Of a stretch of 7,174 bases of DNA, positions 1 through 7,112 are shown piece after piece; the stretch's first letter is position 1, and the number at the start of each line of letters is the position of its first letter. The translations under genes were made by a program, and so were the position numbers. The stretch lies in the NCBI GenBank assembly GCA_937906765.1, contig CALCUV010000206.1:1-7174 (forward strand). Direction: 5' to 3'. The notes below the pieces were generated by a model. It had not been told where the DNA came from and made no database searches. It saw nothing but the letters and a program-made list of their open reading frames with translations. Source of the stretch: an uncultured Prevotella sp. Its GTDB lineage: Bacteria > Bacteroidota > Bacteroidia > Bacteroidales > Bacteroidaceae.

Positions 1-1479
<1,479 letters not shown>

Positions 1480-1481
1480 TT

Positions 1482-2033
1482 TTAAATTTCTTCAATAGCA
1501 AATTTTTGAGGATACTTAGCATTTGAATGCTTATAGTAATCCATTATTTCACGCATGTCAGCTTCTATGTCTCCAGAGGGAAATATTTCCTTCGTACATC
1601 TTATGATTTTGTTCTTATAATCTAAATCAAAAAGCTGTATGGGGATACCTGCCTTTTGAGCAATGAAATAGAAACCACGTTTCCATTTATCTACTTTTGA
1701 GCGAGTGCCCTCGGGAGTTATTGCTAGTTCAAAATGAGTCATGCCTTTTATCCGTTCCGCTAAAAGGTCAGTCAGACTATTCTTCTTAGAGCGATAAACA
1801 GGAATACCCCCTAGTCTTCGGAATAGCATTCCTAAGGGCCAAAAGAACCACTCCTTTTTCATTAAGAAATTTGCCGTGCGACCCTTTGCTCGATAATAGA
1901 GTTGTCCGTAGATAAAATCCCAATTGCTAGTGTGAGGAGCAACACAAAGAATACACTTGTCACGATGGGGCACCGTGACATTCTCCTGCCATCCTAAGTG
2001 TTTAAATAAAAGGCGATGATAAAAGTTTGCCAT
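1482..2033 (-). CDS. PlsC-like 1-acyl-glycerol-3-phosphate acyltransferase family protein
   Basis: This is a 183-aa lysophospholipid acyltransferase-superfamily protein. The HX4D catalytic motif is present as H34-TSNW-D39, followed by GGIPV at 75 to 79 and TPEGTR at 106 to 111, the acyl-acceptor/phosphate-binding block. Members transfer an acyl chain to a lysophospholipid or related acceptor at the inner face of the membrane. At 183 aa it is shorter than typical PlsC (about 240 aa) and lacks an obvious N-terminal membrane anchor, as in a subgroup common in Bacteroidetes whose acceptor is unclear. I chose the ATG at 2033 because it lies 7 bp after the stop of the 87-aa gene; a longer reading frame would start with TTG at 2066 inside that gene. 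The amidase gene begins 2 bp after its stop, which suggests an envelope-related operon. The family is sure; the substrate is not. Confidence 0.88.
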   Translation of the reverse strand: MANFYHRLLFKHLGWQENVTVPHRDKCILCVAPHTSNWDFIYGQLYYRAKGRTANFLMKKEWFFWPLGMLFRRLGGIPVYRSKKNSLTDLLAERIKGMTHFELAITPEGTRSKVDKWKRGFYFIAQKAGIPIQLFDLDYKNKIIRCTKEIFPSGDIEADMREIMDYYKHSNAKYPQKFAIEEI

Positions 2034-2040
2034 AATCAAA

Positions 2041-2304
2041 CTATGCCTTAATAATATCTTCAGCAATAGCGTTGATTGAATCGGTAAACTCTGCTACCAG
2101 CTTTTTATAGAACTTCTTTTCGTTTCCCTTTTCCGTATGTGAAAGACGGGATACAAAATCTTGGCACAATTCTACCAATTTTTCTTCAAGAGCAAATAAT
2201 GCTTCCTTATTCGCATCCTTACACATACTGAGAGCGACGCAATCTGCAAAGAGTTCGCCACAAGCGCCCTTGATTGCCTTCTTAAGAACCTTACGACTTG
2301 CCAT
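2041..2304 (-). CDS. Conserved small helical protein of unknown function
   Basis: This encodes an 87-aa protein with no signal peptide or membrane segment. It starts MASRKVLKKAIKGACGELFA and is predicted mostly helical and charged, with four Cys (15, 22, 28, 47) that do not form a metal-binding spacing. A central SRLSHTEKGN turn (52 to 61) separates two helical halves. From memory, similar short proteins sharing the start, the GELFAxC stretch and the SHTExGN turn occur across Bacteroidales, but I know of no assigned function. It is the first gene of a three-gene unit (this gene, the acyltransferase, the amidase), with 7 bp to the next start. The ATG at 2304 is the only sensible start. Confidence 0.75.
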   Translation of the reverse strand: MASRKVLKKAIKGACGELFADCVALSMCKDANKEALFALEEKLVELCQDFVSRLSHTEKGNEKKFYKKLVAEFTDSINAIAEDIIKA

Positions 2305-2348
2305 AAAATATGAAGTTTTTAGTTCAGTGTCAAGTTATTACACCGAAA

Positions 2349-2356
2349 CAATATTA
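2349..2356 (-). promoter_or_regulatory. Possible -7 promoter element for the 87-aa gene operon
   Basis: On the minus strand this reads TAATATTG, one mismatch from the Bacteroidetes -7 consensus TAnnTTTG, about 45 bases upstream of the ATG at 2304. No good -33 TTTG is seen at the expected distance; that position falls inside the terminator stem of the kor operon. This is a weak call. Confidence 0.25.
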
Positions 2357-2376
2357 AGAATAGTTTTAAATAGAAT

Positions 2377-2412
2377 AGAAAGTGAGAAGAGAGCTCGTCT
2401 TTCTCACTTTCT
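2377..2412 (-). terminator. Hairpin terminator downstream of korC
   Basis: A perfect 12-bp inverted repeat (AGAAAGTGAGAA at 2377 to 2388 and its complement at 2401 to 2412) encloses a 12-base loop. It starts 33 bases after the korC stop and separates the kor operon from the next operon on the same strand. The sequence following it on the minus strand is AT-rich with only short T runs, so it may act as a weak intrinsic terminator or as a 3'-end stabiliser. The plus-strand side has a longer T-rich stretch, but no plus-strand gene ends here. Confidence 0.6.
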
Positions 2413-2444
2413 TTTGTTTATTTTTAATAGAGTAGGAAAAATCT

Positions 2445-2981
2445 TTACTTGATAATCTCCATACCCTTAAGGATTGCTTGTTCGTTGACAGGGAGAAGTC
2501 CGTGGTGGCGTTCGGGAAGTGTCTTAGCAAGTGCTTTCATCACACTTTCCAAATTTACGATGGGGTGTTTCTTTAAGTAACCACCCAAAATCATCATGTT
2601 GAAACACTTCATGATTTTCATCTCAGCCGCAGTCTCCATCGCACTAATGCTATAGATGTTGATGTCTGTGCGTGTGGGAGGGTTGAGAATACCGAAACTA
2701 TCATAAATGAGGGTGCCACCGGGTTTTACCTTTGCCTCAAACTTATCTACGGAGGGTTGGTTCAAAAGGATGGCAGTGTCATATTGCGAAAGAATGGGCG
2801 AAGATATGGGCTCGTCGCTCACAATTACCGTCACATTTGCCGTACCCCCACGTTGTTCAGGACCATAGGCGGGCATCCATGTTACTTCTTTATCTTCCAT
2901 CAATCCGGCATAGGCCAAAATTTTTCCCATAGAGAGAACGCCTTGACCTCCAAAACCGGAAATAATTATTTCTTGTTTCAT
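2445..2981 (-). CDS. korC: 2-oxoacid:ferredoxin oxidoreductase, gamma subunit
   Basis: This 178-aa protein is of the pyruvate/ketoisovalerate oxidoreductase gamma family (PF01558 type). The N-terminal glycine-rich GFGGQG (9 to 14) and the WMPAYGPEQRGGTANV block (35 to 50) are hallmarks of this subunit, and the length is normal for a stand-alone gamma. In the complex it packs against the TPP-binding alpha/beta core and is associated with CoA-dependent chemistry. It is the last gene of the kor operon, 23 bp after korB, and is followed by a hairpin. The same family is annotated as Kor (2-oxoglutarate) or Vor (branched-chain) gamma, and sequence inspection cannot decide which substrate is used. 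No oddities are seen. Confidence 0.92.
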   Translation of the reverse strand: MKQEIIISGFGGQGVLSMGKILAYAGLMEDKEVTWMPAYGPEQRGGTANVTVIVSDEPISSPILSQYDTAILLNQPSVDKFEAKVKPGGTLIYDSFGILNPPTRTDINIYSISAMETAAEMKIMKCFNMMILGGYLKKHPIVNLESVMKALAKTLPERHHGLLPVNEQAILKGMEIIK

Positions 2982-3004
2982 ATCTTGGAATACTTCGGAG
3001 CACC

Positions 3005-3769
3005 TTATTCTTTATCCTTAAGGTCGCCCAATTGATAATACTTAAACATGTTTTCCTCCATCCATTCATTGGCCTTAACGGGTGTTAACTTCCAACCAGA
3101 AGAGCATGTAGAAACGATTTCTACAAGACTTGAACCCTTACCTGCCAATGAATTTTCAAATGCCTTGCGGATGGCCTTCTTAGTCTTGCGAATAGCTGCT
3201 ACGTTCTGCACACTATTGCGCGATACGAAGCAAGTGCCTTCCAAAAGTGCCGCCATTTCGGAAATCTTCAAAGGATAACCATGCAACTGAGGGTCGCGAC
3301 CATAGGGGCAAGTCACCGTCTTCTGACCAATCAATGTCGTAGGAGCCATCTGTCCGCCTGTCATGCCATAAATAGCATTGTTGATGAAAATCATAGCGAT
3401 GTTTTCACCACGATTCAAGGCATGAATGGCTTCACCTGTACCGATACAACCGATGTCACCATCTCCCTGATAAGAGAATACTAACTTATTAGGCCACAAG
3501 CGCTTGATAGCAGTAGCAAGAGCAGGAGCACGACCGTGAGCGGCTTCTTGCCAGTCGATATCAAGGTATCTGTAAGCAAATACCGAGCAACCTACGGGAC
3601 ATACGCCAATAGCATCTTCTTCCAATCCCATCTCCTGAATGACTTCAGCAATGAGTTTATGTACAACACCGTGTGAACATCCTGGACAATAGTGCATGTC
3701 CGTATCGTTCATCAATTTGGGTTTCTCATACACCAAATTCTCGGGTTTAATAATATCTTCTTTACGCAT
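3005..3769 (-). CDS. korB: 2-oxoacid:ferredoxin oxidoreductase, beta (TPP-binding) subunit
   Basis: This 254-aa subunit carries thiamine pyrophosphate and the proximal iron-sulphur cluster. Cys28 and Cys31 (HYCPGCSHG), with Cys57 or Cys61 (VCPVGCS) and probably Cys222 (STCSSGW), are the expected [4Fe-4S] ligands. The TPP/Mg motif runs from GDGD (102 to 105) to FINNAIYGMTGGQ (128 to 140). The enzyme interconverts a 2-oxoacid plus CoA with an acyl-CoA, CO2 and reduced ferredoxin in the cytoplasm of anaerobes. The ATG lies 1 bp after the stop of the small membrane-protein gene, so translation is probably coupled. The length fits the family. A substrate of 2-oxoglutarate or a branched-chain 2-oxoacid is inferred from family and operon type only. 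Confidence 0.95.
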   Translation of the reverse strand: MRKEDIIKPENLVYEKPKLMNDTDMHYCPGCSHGVVHKLIAEVIQEMGLEEDAIGVCPVGCSVFAYRYLDIDWQEAAHGRAPALATAIKRLWPNKLVFSYQGDGDIGCIGTGEAIHALNRGENIAMIFINNAIYGMTGGQMAPTTLIGQKTVTCPYGRDPQLHGYPLKISEMAALLEGTCFVSRNSVQNVAAIRKTKKAIRKAFENSLAGKGSSLVEIVSTCSSGWKLTPVKANEWMEENMFKYYQLGDLKDKE

Positions 3770-3770
3770 A

Positions 3771-4049
3771 TTAATTCTTATTTCTTGTTTTTTTCATTCC
3801 AGGCATTCTAAACATCACCTCTACGATTTTAACACACACGGCAATAAGTCCGATGATATACCATTGATTGGTGTATTCGGGGAAACACCAAATTCCAATC
3901 ATCGTTGCGGCGGCAAGCAACATAAATATAGCGTTGAGAATGTTGCGGAGCATTAACATCTTGCGCTCCTTTATGCGTTGACGCTCTTCGTGCTCGGGGT
4001 GATTTAAGCGCTCAAAAATGGAATGTCGTTCGTTGGGATTATTAACCAT
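3771..4049 (-). CDS. Small two-helix membrane protein inside the kor operon
   Basis: This encodes a 92-aa protein with a charged N-terminus (1 to 31, rich in E, R and K), two hydrophobic segments (about 32 to 54, LRNILNAIFMLLAAATMIGI, and about 62 to 80, QWYIIGLIAVCVKIVEVMF) and a basic tail, RMPGMKKTRNKN. Both termini are likely cytoplasmic. Its ATG overlaps the korA stop by 8 bp and its stop is 1 bp before korB, so it is embedded and translationally coupled. It has no Cys or His pattern for a metal site. I do not recognise a named family; it is not an established subunit of 2-oxoacid oxidoreductases. Membrane tethering of the complex is possible but only inferred from position and topology. 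Confidence 0.8.
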   Translation of the reverse strand: MVNNPNERHSIFERLNHPEHEERQRIKERKMLMLRNILNAIFMLLAAATMIGIWCFPEYTNQWYIIGLIAVCVKIVEVMFRMPGMKKTRNKN

Positions 4050-5139
4050 TGGTTTTCTTTGTAAGCGCTACGAGTGCTTCAACAACTTCTTCGGGGTCAG
4101 GAACAATACCACCCAAACGTCCGAAATGCTCAACAGGAATACGTTCGCCTACGGCTAAGCGTACATCGTGAACCATCTGTCCGGCGTTGATTTCCATTGT
4201 CAACACACCCTTAAGATTCTTTGAGTATTCACGAATTTCCTTTTCGGGGAAGGGCCAAAGCGTAATAGGACGGAATACACCTACCTTAATACCTCTTTCA
4301 GCCGCTAATTCTACTGCTTTTTGAGAGATACGTGCTGCCGAACCAAAGGCTACAATCATGTAGTCAGCATCTTCCATTCCGCTTACTTCATAGCGCACTT
4401 CGTTGGCCTTAATATCAGCATACTTCGCTTGGAGGCGGAGGTTATTCTGCTCCATCACTTCCGACTGAAGTTCTACCGACGTAATAATATTATGCTTCTC
4501 ACGCTTACCCTTACCAGTTGTAGCCCAAGGACAGGTTGCCTTGATTTCTTCTTCCGTACGACGGGGCTTGAAGGGAGGAAGCACTACCTTTTCCATCATC
4601 TGGCCGATAATACCATCGGAGAGAATCATCACCGGAGTACGATACTTAAATGCCAAGTCAAAGGCTACATCCACGAAATCAGCCATTTCTTGTACAGAGC
4701 AAGGTGCTAATACGATGACATTGTAGTCACCATTACCGCCACCACGAGTTGCCTGATTGTAGTCGCCTTGTGAAGGTTGAATAGTACCTAAACCAGGCCC
4801 CCCACGTTGTACGTTCACAATAACACCAGGAACTTCAGCACCTGCCATATAGGTGATACCTTCCTGCATCAACGCTACACCAGGACTTGATGAAGAAGTC
4901 ATCACGCGCTTACCTGATGCACCGCCACCATAAATCATATAAATAGAAGCTACTTCACTTTCAGCTTGGAGCACTACCATACCAGTAGTTTCCCAAGGTT
5001 TTTCAGCAGCCAATGTTTCCAAAATCTCTGATTGAGGCGTAATGGGATATCCAAAATAACCGTCACATCCACAACGAATTGCAGCATGTGCGATAGCCTC
5101 ATTCCCTTTCATCAAAAGGACTTCCTTATCTTGCTTCAT
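4042..5139 (-). CDS. korA: 2-oxoacid:ferredoxin oxidoreductase, alpha subunit
   Basis: This 365-aa alpha subunit belongs to the type annotated KorA or VorB. Visible blocks are FGYPITPQSEI (29 to 39), QAESEV with the conserved Glu60 near TPP, TSSSSPG (81 to 87), QRGGPGLGT (111 to 119) and a C-terminal transketolase-like part with FRPITLWPFP. It pairs with the beta subunit to form the active site for oxidative decarboxylation, or reductive carboxylation, of a 2-oxoacid. The gamma domain is not fused here and is encoded separately by korC. The ATG at 5139 lies 7 bp after the ferredoxin stop and opens with MKQDKEVLLMKGNEA as in homologues; a longer frame to 5205 would lie inside korD and is rejected. 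The choice between 2-oxoglutarate and a branched-chain 2-oxoacid stays open. Confidence 0.95.
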   Translation of the reverse strand: MKQDKEVLLMKGNEAIAHAAIRCGCDGYFGYPITPQSEILETLAAEKPWETTGMVVLQAESEVASIYMIYGGGASGKRVMTSSSSPGVALMQEGITYMAGAEVPGVIVNVQRGGPGLGTIQPSQGDYNQATRGGGNGDYNVIVLAPCSVQEMADFVDVAFDLAFKYRTPVMILSDGIIGQMMEKVVLPPFKPRRTEEEIKATCPWATTGKGKREKHNIITSVELQSEVMEQNNLRLQAKYADIKANEVRYEVSGMEDADYMIVAFGSAARISQKAVELAAERGIKVGVFRPITLWPFPEKEIREYSKNLKGVLTMEINAGQMVHDVRLAVGERIPVEHFGRLGGIVPDPEEVVEALVALTKKTNG

Positions 5140-5146
5140 AACTTTT

Positions 5147-5380
5147 TTATGCTTCAATCTTTGTTTTATACACCGTGATGCAAGCATCGGGGCAAACAAT
5201 AGCACACGAACTGCATCCTATACATTCATCGGGTTGTACATCTACACAAAATGCATAACCCTTATGATTCACTTCCTTGCCGCTCAGCGACAAACATTTC
5301 TTGGGGCAAGCCACAACGCATAGGTTACACCCCTTGCATCGCTCGGTGTTAATCACCACGGCTCCTACAATCTTTGCCAT
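5147..5380 (-). CDS. korD: 2-oxoacid oxidoreductase delta subunit, 2x[4Fe-4S] ferredoxin
   Basis: This 77-aa bacterial-type ferredoxin has two CxxCxxCxxxCP motifs: C15-x2-C18-x2-C21-x3-C25-P and C53-x2-C56-x2-C59-x3-C63-P. It would carry electrons between the TPP/iron-sulphur core of the complex and soluble ferredoxin. The ATG at 5380 (MAKIVGAVV) is chosen because a matching Bacteroidetes -7 element sits 27 to 34 bases upstream and the residues before it in the longer frame resemble no ferredoxin. It is the first gene of korD, korA, membrane protein, korB, korC. Extra Cys at 29, 45 and 67 are outside the two clusters. Confidence 0.93.
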   Translation of the reverse strand: MAKIVGAVVINTERCKGCNLCVVACPKKCLSLSGKEVNHKGYAFCVDVQPDECIGCSSCAIVCPDACITVYKTKIEA

Positions 5381-5406
5381 AATGGTTTTTCTTAATAATG
5401 TGTACA

Positions 5407-5414
5407 CAAAGGTA
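5407..5414 (-). promoter_or_regulatory. korD operon promoter, -7 element TACCTTTG
   Basis: On the minus strand the sequence is TACCTTTG, an exact match to the Bacteroidetes -7 consensus TAnnTTTG, placing the transcription start about 20 bases before the korD ATG. No clear TTTG -33 box is found 19 to 21 bases upstream, so the promoter may need an activator. The element is embedded in repeats: an 8-bp direct repeat GTACACAA at 5402 to 5409 and 5412 to 5419 (10-bp period), and the palindrome TGTGTACACA at 5399 to 5408. These could form an operator. Confidence 0.6.
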
Positions 5415-5537
5415 CACAATTTATATTCTAATTTAGTTATCGGAAATTTAAATATTGAGTATGGGTAGATAGAAATGTTACAATTCCATTTTACCACTTA
5501 ACTTTAAAATTAATTCAGTGTATGGTTTCCTGCTTAG

Positions 5538-5623
5538 GTATAGTGTAAATTTTCTCTGTTGCAAGGTTCGTGCTGGTGGCGCAACTGAAGAGACTATACA
5601 TGAGTGCATGTTATTATTTACAC
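5538..5623. other. Foldable intergenic element, possible structured RNA
   Basis: Several nested inverted repeats occur between the TPR gene stop and the korD promoter. GTGTAAAT (5543 to 5550) pairs with ATTTACAC (5616 to 5623). TCTCT-GTTGC (5553 to 5562) pairs with GCAAC (5581 to 5585) and AGAGA (5589 to 5593) around a 3-base bulge, leaving an 18-base loop. ACATG-AGTG-CATGT (5598 to 5611) is a tetraloop hairpin. Together they give a three-way junction. An alternative closing stem, GTATAG (5538 to 5543) with CTATAC (5594 to 5599), conflicts with the outer stem and with the tetraloop hairpin. I recognise no known RNA family and no promoter fits clearly on either strand. It could be a 3'-UTR structure of the TPR gene (14 bases after its stop), a small RNA, or chance. 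Confidence 0.3.
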
Positions 5624-5637
5624 ATTTATTATAGTTA

Positions 5638-5910
5638 TCAATGATTATACATATCTTTATTGTAGAAATCCATGATGTCCTTAATCATTGTTAATTGTTC
5701 ACGAGCAGGACCTGATGGGTTTAATTCCTCTGCTTGCAAATAAGCATCCGTTGCTTTTTTCCAATTGCCCATCCTCATTAAAATCTTTCCTTTAATATAA
5801 TGTAGGGTGTCATCTGTTGGGGATTTTTTGAGCAATGACTCTACAGAAGTTAATGCTTCATCCAACATTCCACTATCGATGAGGCATTGAATGCTTTCTT
5901 TTGTTATCAC
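5638..5910 (-). CDS. Small tetratricopeptide-repeat protein
   Basis: This 90-aa protein is made almost wholly of two TPR helix-turn-helix units: residues about 4 to 34 (SGMLDEALTSVESLLKKSPT) and about 35 to 66 (DTLHYIKGKILMRMGNWKKA, then ATDAYLQAEELNPS), followed by a short C-terminal helix. The A, G and P positions fit the TPR consensus. There is no signal peptide, so a cytoplasmic protein-binding role is likely; the partner is unknown. The start is a GTG at 5910: no in-frame ATG exists before the upstream stop, and the next ATG (residue 15) would cut into the first repeat. A consensus -7 element lies about 31 bases upstream. It appears to be transcribed alone. Confidence 0.85.
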   Translation of the reverse strand: MITKESIQCLIDSGMLDEALTSVESLLKKSPTDDTLHYIKGKILMRMGNWKKATDAYLQAEELNPSGPAREQLTMIKDIMDFYNKDMYNH

Positions 5911-5940
5911 TTTTGTTAGTCTTAGTTTAAATTATGAAAG

Positions 5941-5948
5941 CAAAATTA
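5941..5948 (-). promoter_or_regulatory. -7 promoter element upstream of the TPR gene
   Basis: The minus strand reads TAATTTTG, an exact match to TAnnTTTG. It would start transcription roughly 25 bases before the GTG start codon. The nearest TTTG upstream is only 12 bases away, so the -33 box is not convincing. Confidence 0.5.
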
Positions 5949-6002
5949 AGTTTTTTATAACAAACTAATGCACCAATCTTGGATTATTTTATCATAGGAC
6001 AT

Positions 6003-6036
6003 AAAAAAAGATTGACAACCTTGCGATTGTCAATCT
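6003..6036 (-). terminator. Strong intrinsic terminator of tRNA-Lys
   Basis: On the minus strand the stem AGATTGACAATC (6036 to 6025) pairs with GGTTGTCAATCT (6020 to 6009) around a GCAA tetraloop, with one T-G wobble, and is followed at once by a run of seven T ending at 6003. It begins 11 bases after the tRNA 3' end. This is a textbook Rho-independent terminator. Confidence 0.9.
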
Positions 6037-6047
6037 CGAATAACTCG

Positions 6048-6120
6048 TACACCCTCAGGGATTCGAACCCAGGACCCACTGATTAAGAGTCAGTTGCTCT
6101 ACCAACTGAGCTAAGAGTGC
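6048..6120 (-). tRNA. tRNA-Lys (anticodon CTT)
   Basis: The 73-base cloverleaf reads on the minus strand from GCACTCT. The acceptor stem is GCACTCT with AGGGTGT (G-T wobbles at 1-72 and 5-68). The D arm is AGCTCAGTTGGTAGAGC and the anticodon stem ACTGA/TCAGT carries loop CTCTTAA with anticodon CTT. The T loop is TTCGAAT and the discriminator base is A. CCA is not encoded (the next bases are CGA). The T stem CTGGG/CCCTG has a T-T mismatch at 50-64, which is unusual. The tRNA reads AAG codons. It has its own promoter and terminator and is a single-gene unit. Confidence 0.95.
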
Positions 6121-6147
6121 ATGCATTGATGTTTCTCGTTTGCGATG

Positions 6148-6179
6148 CAAAATTACAACTAATTTATTTACTAAACAAG
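6148..6179 (-). promoter_or_regulatory. tRNA-Lys promoter (-33 CTTG, -7 TAATTTTG)
   Basis: The minus strand shows CTTG at 6179 to 6176, then 20 bases, then TAATTTTG at 6155 to 6148. The -7 box matches TAnnTTTG exactly and the spacing is right for Bacteroidetes sigma-ABfr promoters. Transcription would start about 20 bases before the tRNA. Confidence 0.75.
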
Positions 6180-6314
6180 AGTCATTCTGTTTTTTTTACT
6201 TAAAATTTAAATCTTCTCAAGTTTATGCTTTGTTTGTAAAATAAAGATGACAACATAGATAATATTTAAGGGTTGTTGTTGTACCTCCTCTGATGTTTGT
6301 TTGTTGAATAGGGG

Positions 6315-6770
6315 TTATCGTTCAGTTGCCATTAAGTCGTAATCTTCGTCATCTAATTCGTCTTCATCGATGTCAAGTCCGAGGAAGAGGGGAATGTTGT
6401 CTTCTGCTGCAAAGTCATCAAGAGCACGACGGTCTTTCTTTGTAGGTCGCCCTGTTCCTCTTGCACGGTCAATGAAACCTGAGATTTTGCTCATTTCTAG
6501 CAGTTCGTATTGCTCAGGAGCGGTAATGTTTTCAAAAATTTCAGGAAGGAGTTTTGCGCCCACTCGCTTCTCAATAGCTTGCTTCACGAGAAAGGTATAA
6601 GTGATGGGTGCTTTCTTTACTCCCACTTTGTCGCCCTCTTTGACCGTTCGTGAGGATTTGACTTGCGCGCCATTGATGGTGATGCGCCTATTCTTACAAG
6701 CATCTGCGGCGAGTGTTCGAGTTTTATAGATGCGAGCTGCCCACAACCATTTATCTATGCGTGCTTCCAT
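6315..6770 (-). CDS. hslR: S4-domain RNA-binding protein, Hsp15-like
   Basis: This 151-aa protein has an N-terminal S4 RNA-binding domain (about 2 to 50): RIDKWLWAARIYKTRTLAAD, then CKNRRITINGAQVKSSRTVK, then EGDKV. The middle part with EKRVGAKLLPEIFENITAPE (68 to 87) matches the Hsp15/HslR family. Hsp15 in E. coli binds 50S subunits carrying a stranded peptidyl-tRNA. After a GTGRPTKKDRR basic stretch (105 to 115) comes an acidic tail (about 132 to 145) that E. coli Hsp15 does not share in this form. Its start is 3 bp after the pth stop, so the two are probably co-transcribed, and both act on peptidyl-tRNA that has fallen off or stalled. Domain assignment is firm; heat induction is not shown by the sequence. 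Confidence 0.88.
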   Translation of the reverse strand: MEARIDKWLWAARIYKTRTLAADACKNRRITINGAQVKSSRTVKEGDKVGVKKAPITYTFLVKQAIEKRVGAKLLPEIFENITAPEQYELLEMSKISGFIDRARGTGRPTKKDRRALDDFAAEDNIPLFLGLDIDEDELDDEDYDLMATER

Positions 6771-6773
6771 GTT

Positions 6774-7112
6774 TTACTTTTTGTTGAAGTTACACATTGC
6801 GTGTTGGATGCCTTGAAGGGCATAATCTTTAATCATCTCGGAAGCAACATTAATACGTTCGTCCATCTTTTCGAGATCTTCAGCACCAAATTCTCCAAGA
6901 ACAAAATCCACTTGTCCACCCTTTGGGAAGTCGTTCCCAATTCCAAAACGTAAACGAGCATAGTTTTGTGTGCCCATTACGGAAGTGATGTGTCGCAACC
7001 CGTTGTGTCCAGCTTCCGAACCATTGGGTTTCATGCGGAGTTGGCCAAAGGGTAGGGCAAGGTCGTCAACAACAACGAGCACATGGTCAAGTGGAATCTT
7101 CTTTTCGTTCAT
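6774..7112 (-). CDS. pth: Peptidyl-tRNA hydrolase, 5'-truncated at junction
   Basis: These are the C-terminal 112 residues of bacterial Pth, the enzyme that releases peptides from prematurely dropped peptidyl-tRNA. Present are [11 protein letters not shown] with the Asp16 equivalent of E. coli Asp93, [11 protein letters not shown] (31 to 41) with the substrate-binding His-Asn pair, [17 protein letters not shown] (50 to 66) and the family C-terminal helix. The first 70 to 80 residues of the usual roughly 190 are missing, including the catalytic His of the N-terminal GNPG..Y..TRHN block, so the piece cannot be active. The first Met is an internal Met in homologues (in a W-M-x-x-x-x-I-P-L context). 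Upstream DNA is unrelated and has a stop in frame at 7125 to 7127. The native gene is presumably whole in the organism and cut here by a chimeric join. Confidence 0.9.
   Translation of the reverse strand: MNEKKIPLDHVLVVVDDLALPFGQLRMKPNGSEAGHNGLRHITSVMGTQNYARLRFGIGNDFPKGGQVDFVLGEFGAEDLEKMDERINVASEMIKDYALQGIQHAMCNFNKK

Noticed and set aside
2034..2066. Longer acyltransferase start at a TTG (2066)
   Set aside because: It would overlap the end of the 87-aa gene, whereas an ATG with normal spacing exists at 2033.
2305..2333. A near-perfect sigma70-like TTGACA-17-TATTTT on the minus strand upstream of the 87-aa gene
   Set aside because: The -10 would abut the ATG at 2304, so transcription would begin inside the coding sequence. 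Bacteroidetes housekeeping sigma uses TTTG/TAnnTTTG instead.
4321..4710. Plus-strand open frame of 129 codons
   Set aside because: It is antisense to well-conserved korA coding sequence and encodes no recognisable domain.
5140..5205. N-terminal extension of korA by 22 residues
   Set aside because: It lies within korD and does not match KorA homologues, which start near MKQDKEVLLMKGNEA.
5381..5497. N-terminal extension of the ferredoxin by 39 residues
   Set aside because: It spans the promoter element and is not ferredoxin-like; the ATG at 5380 gives the standard length.
6283..6290. AGGAGG on the minus strand downstream of the Hsp15-like gene, as a ribosome binding site
   Set aside because: The nearest ATG opens only an 18-codon frame with unsuitable spacing, and Bacteroidetes rarely use such sites.
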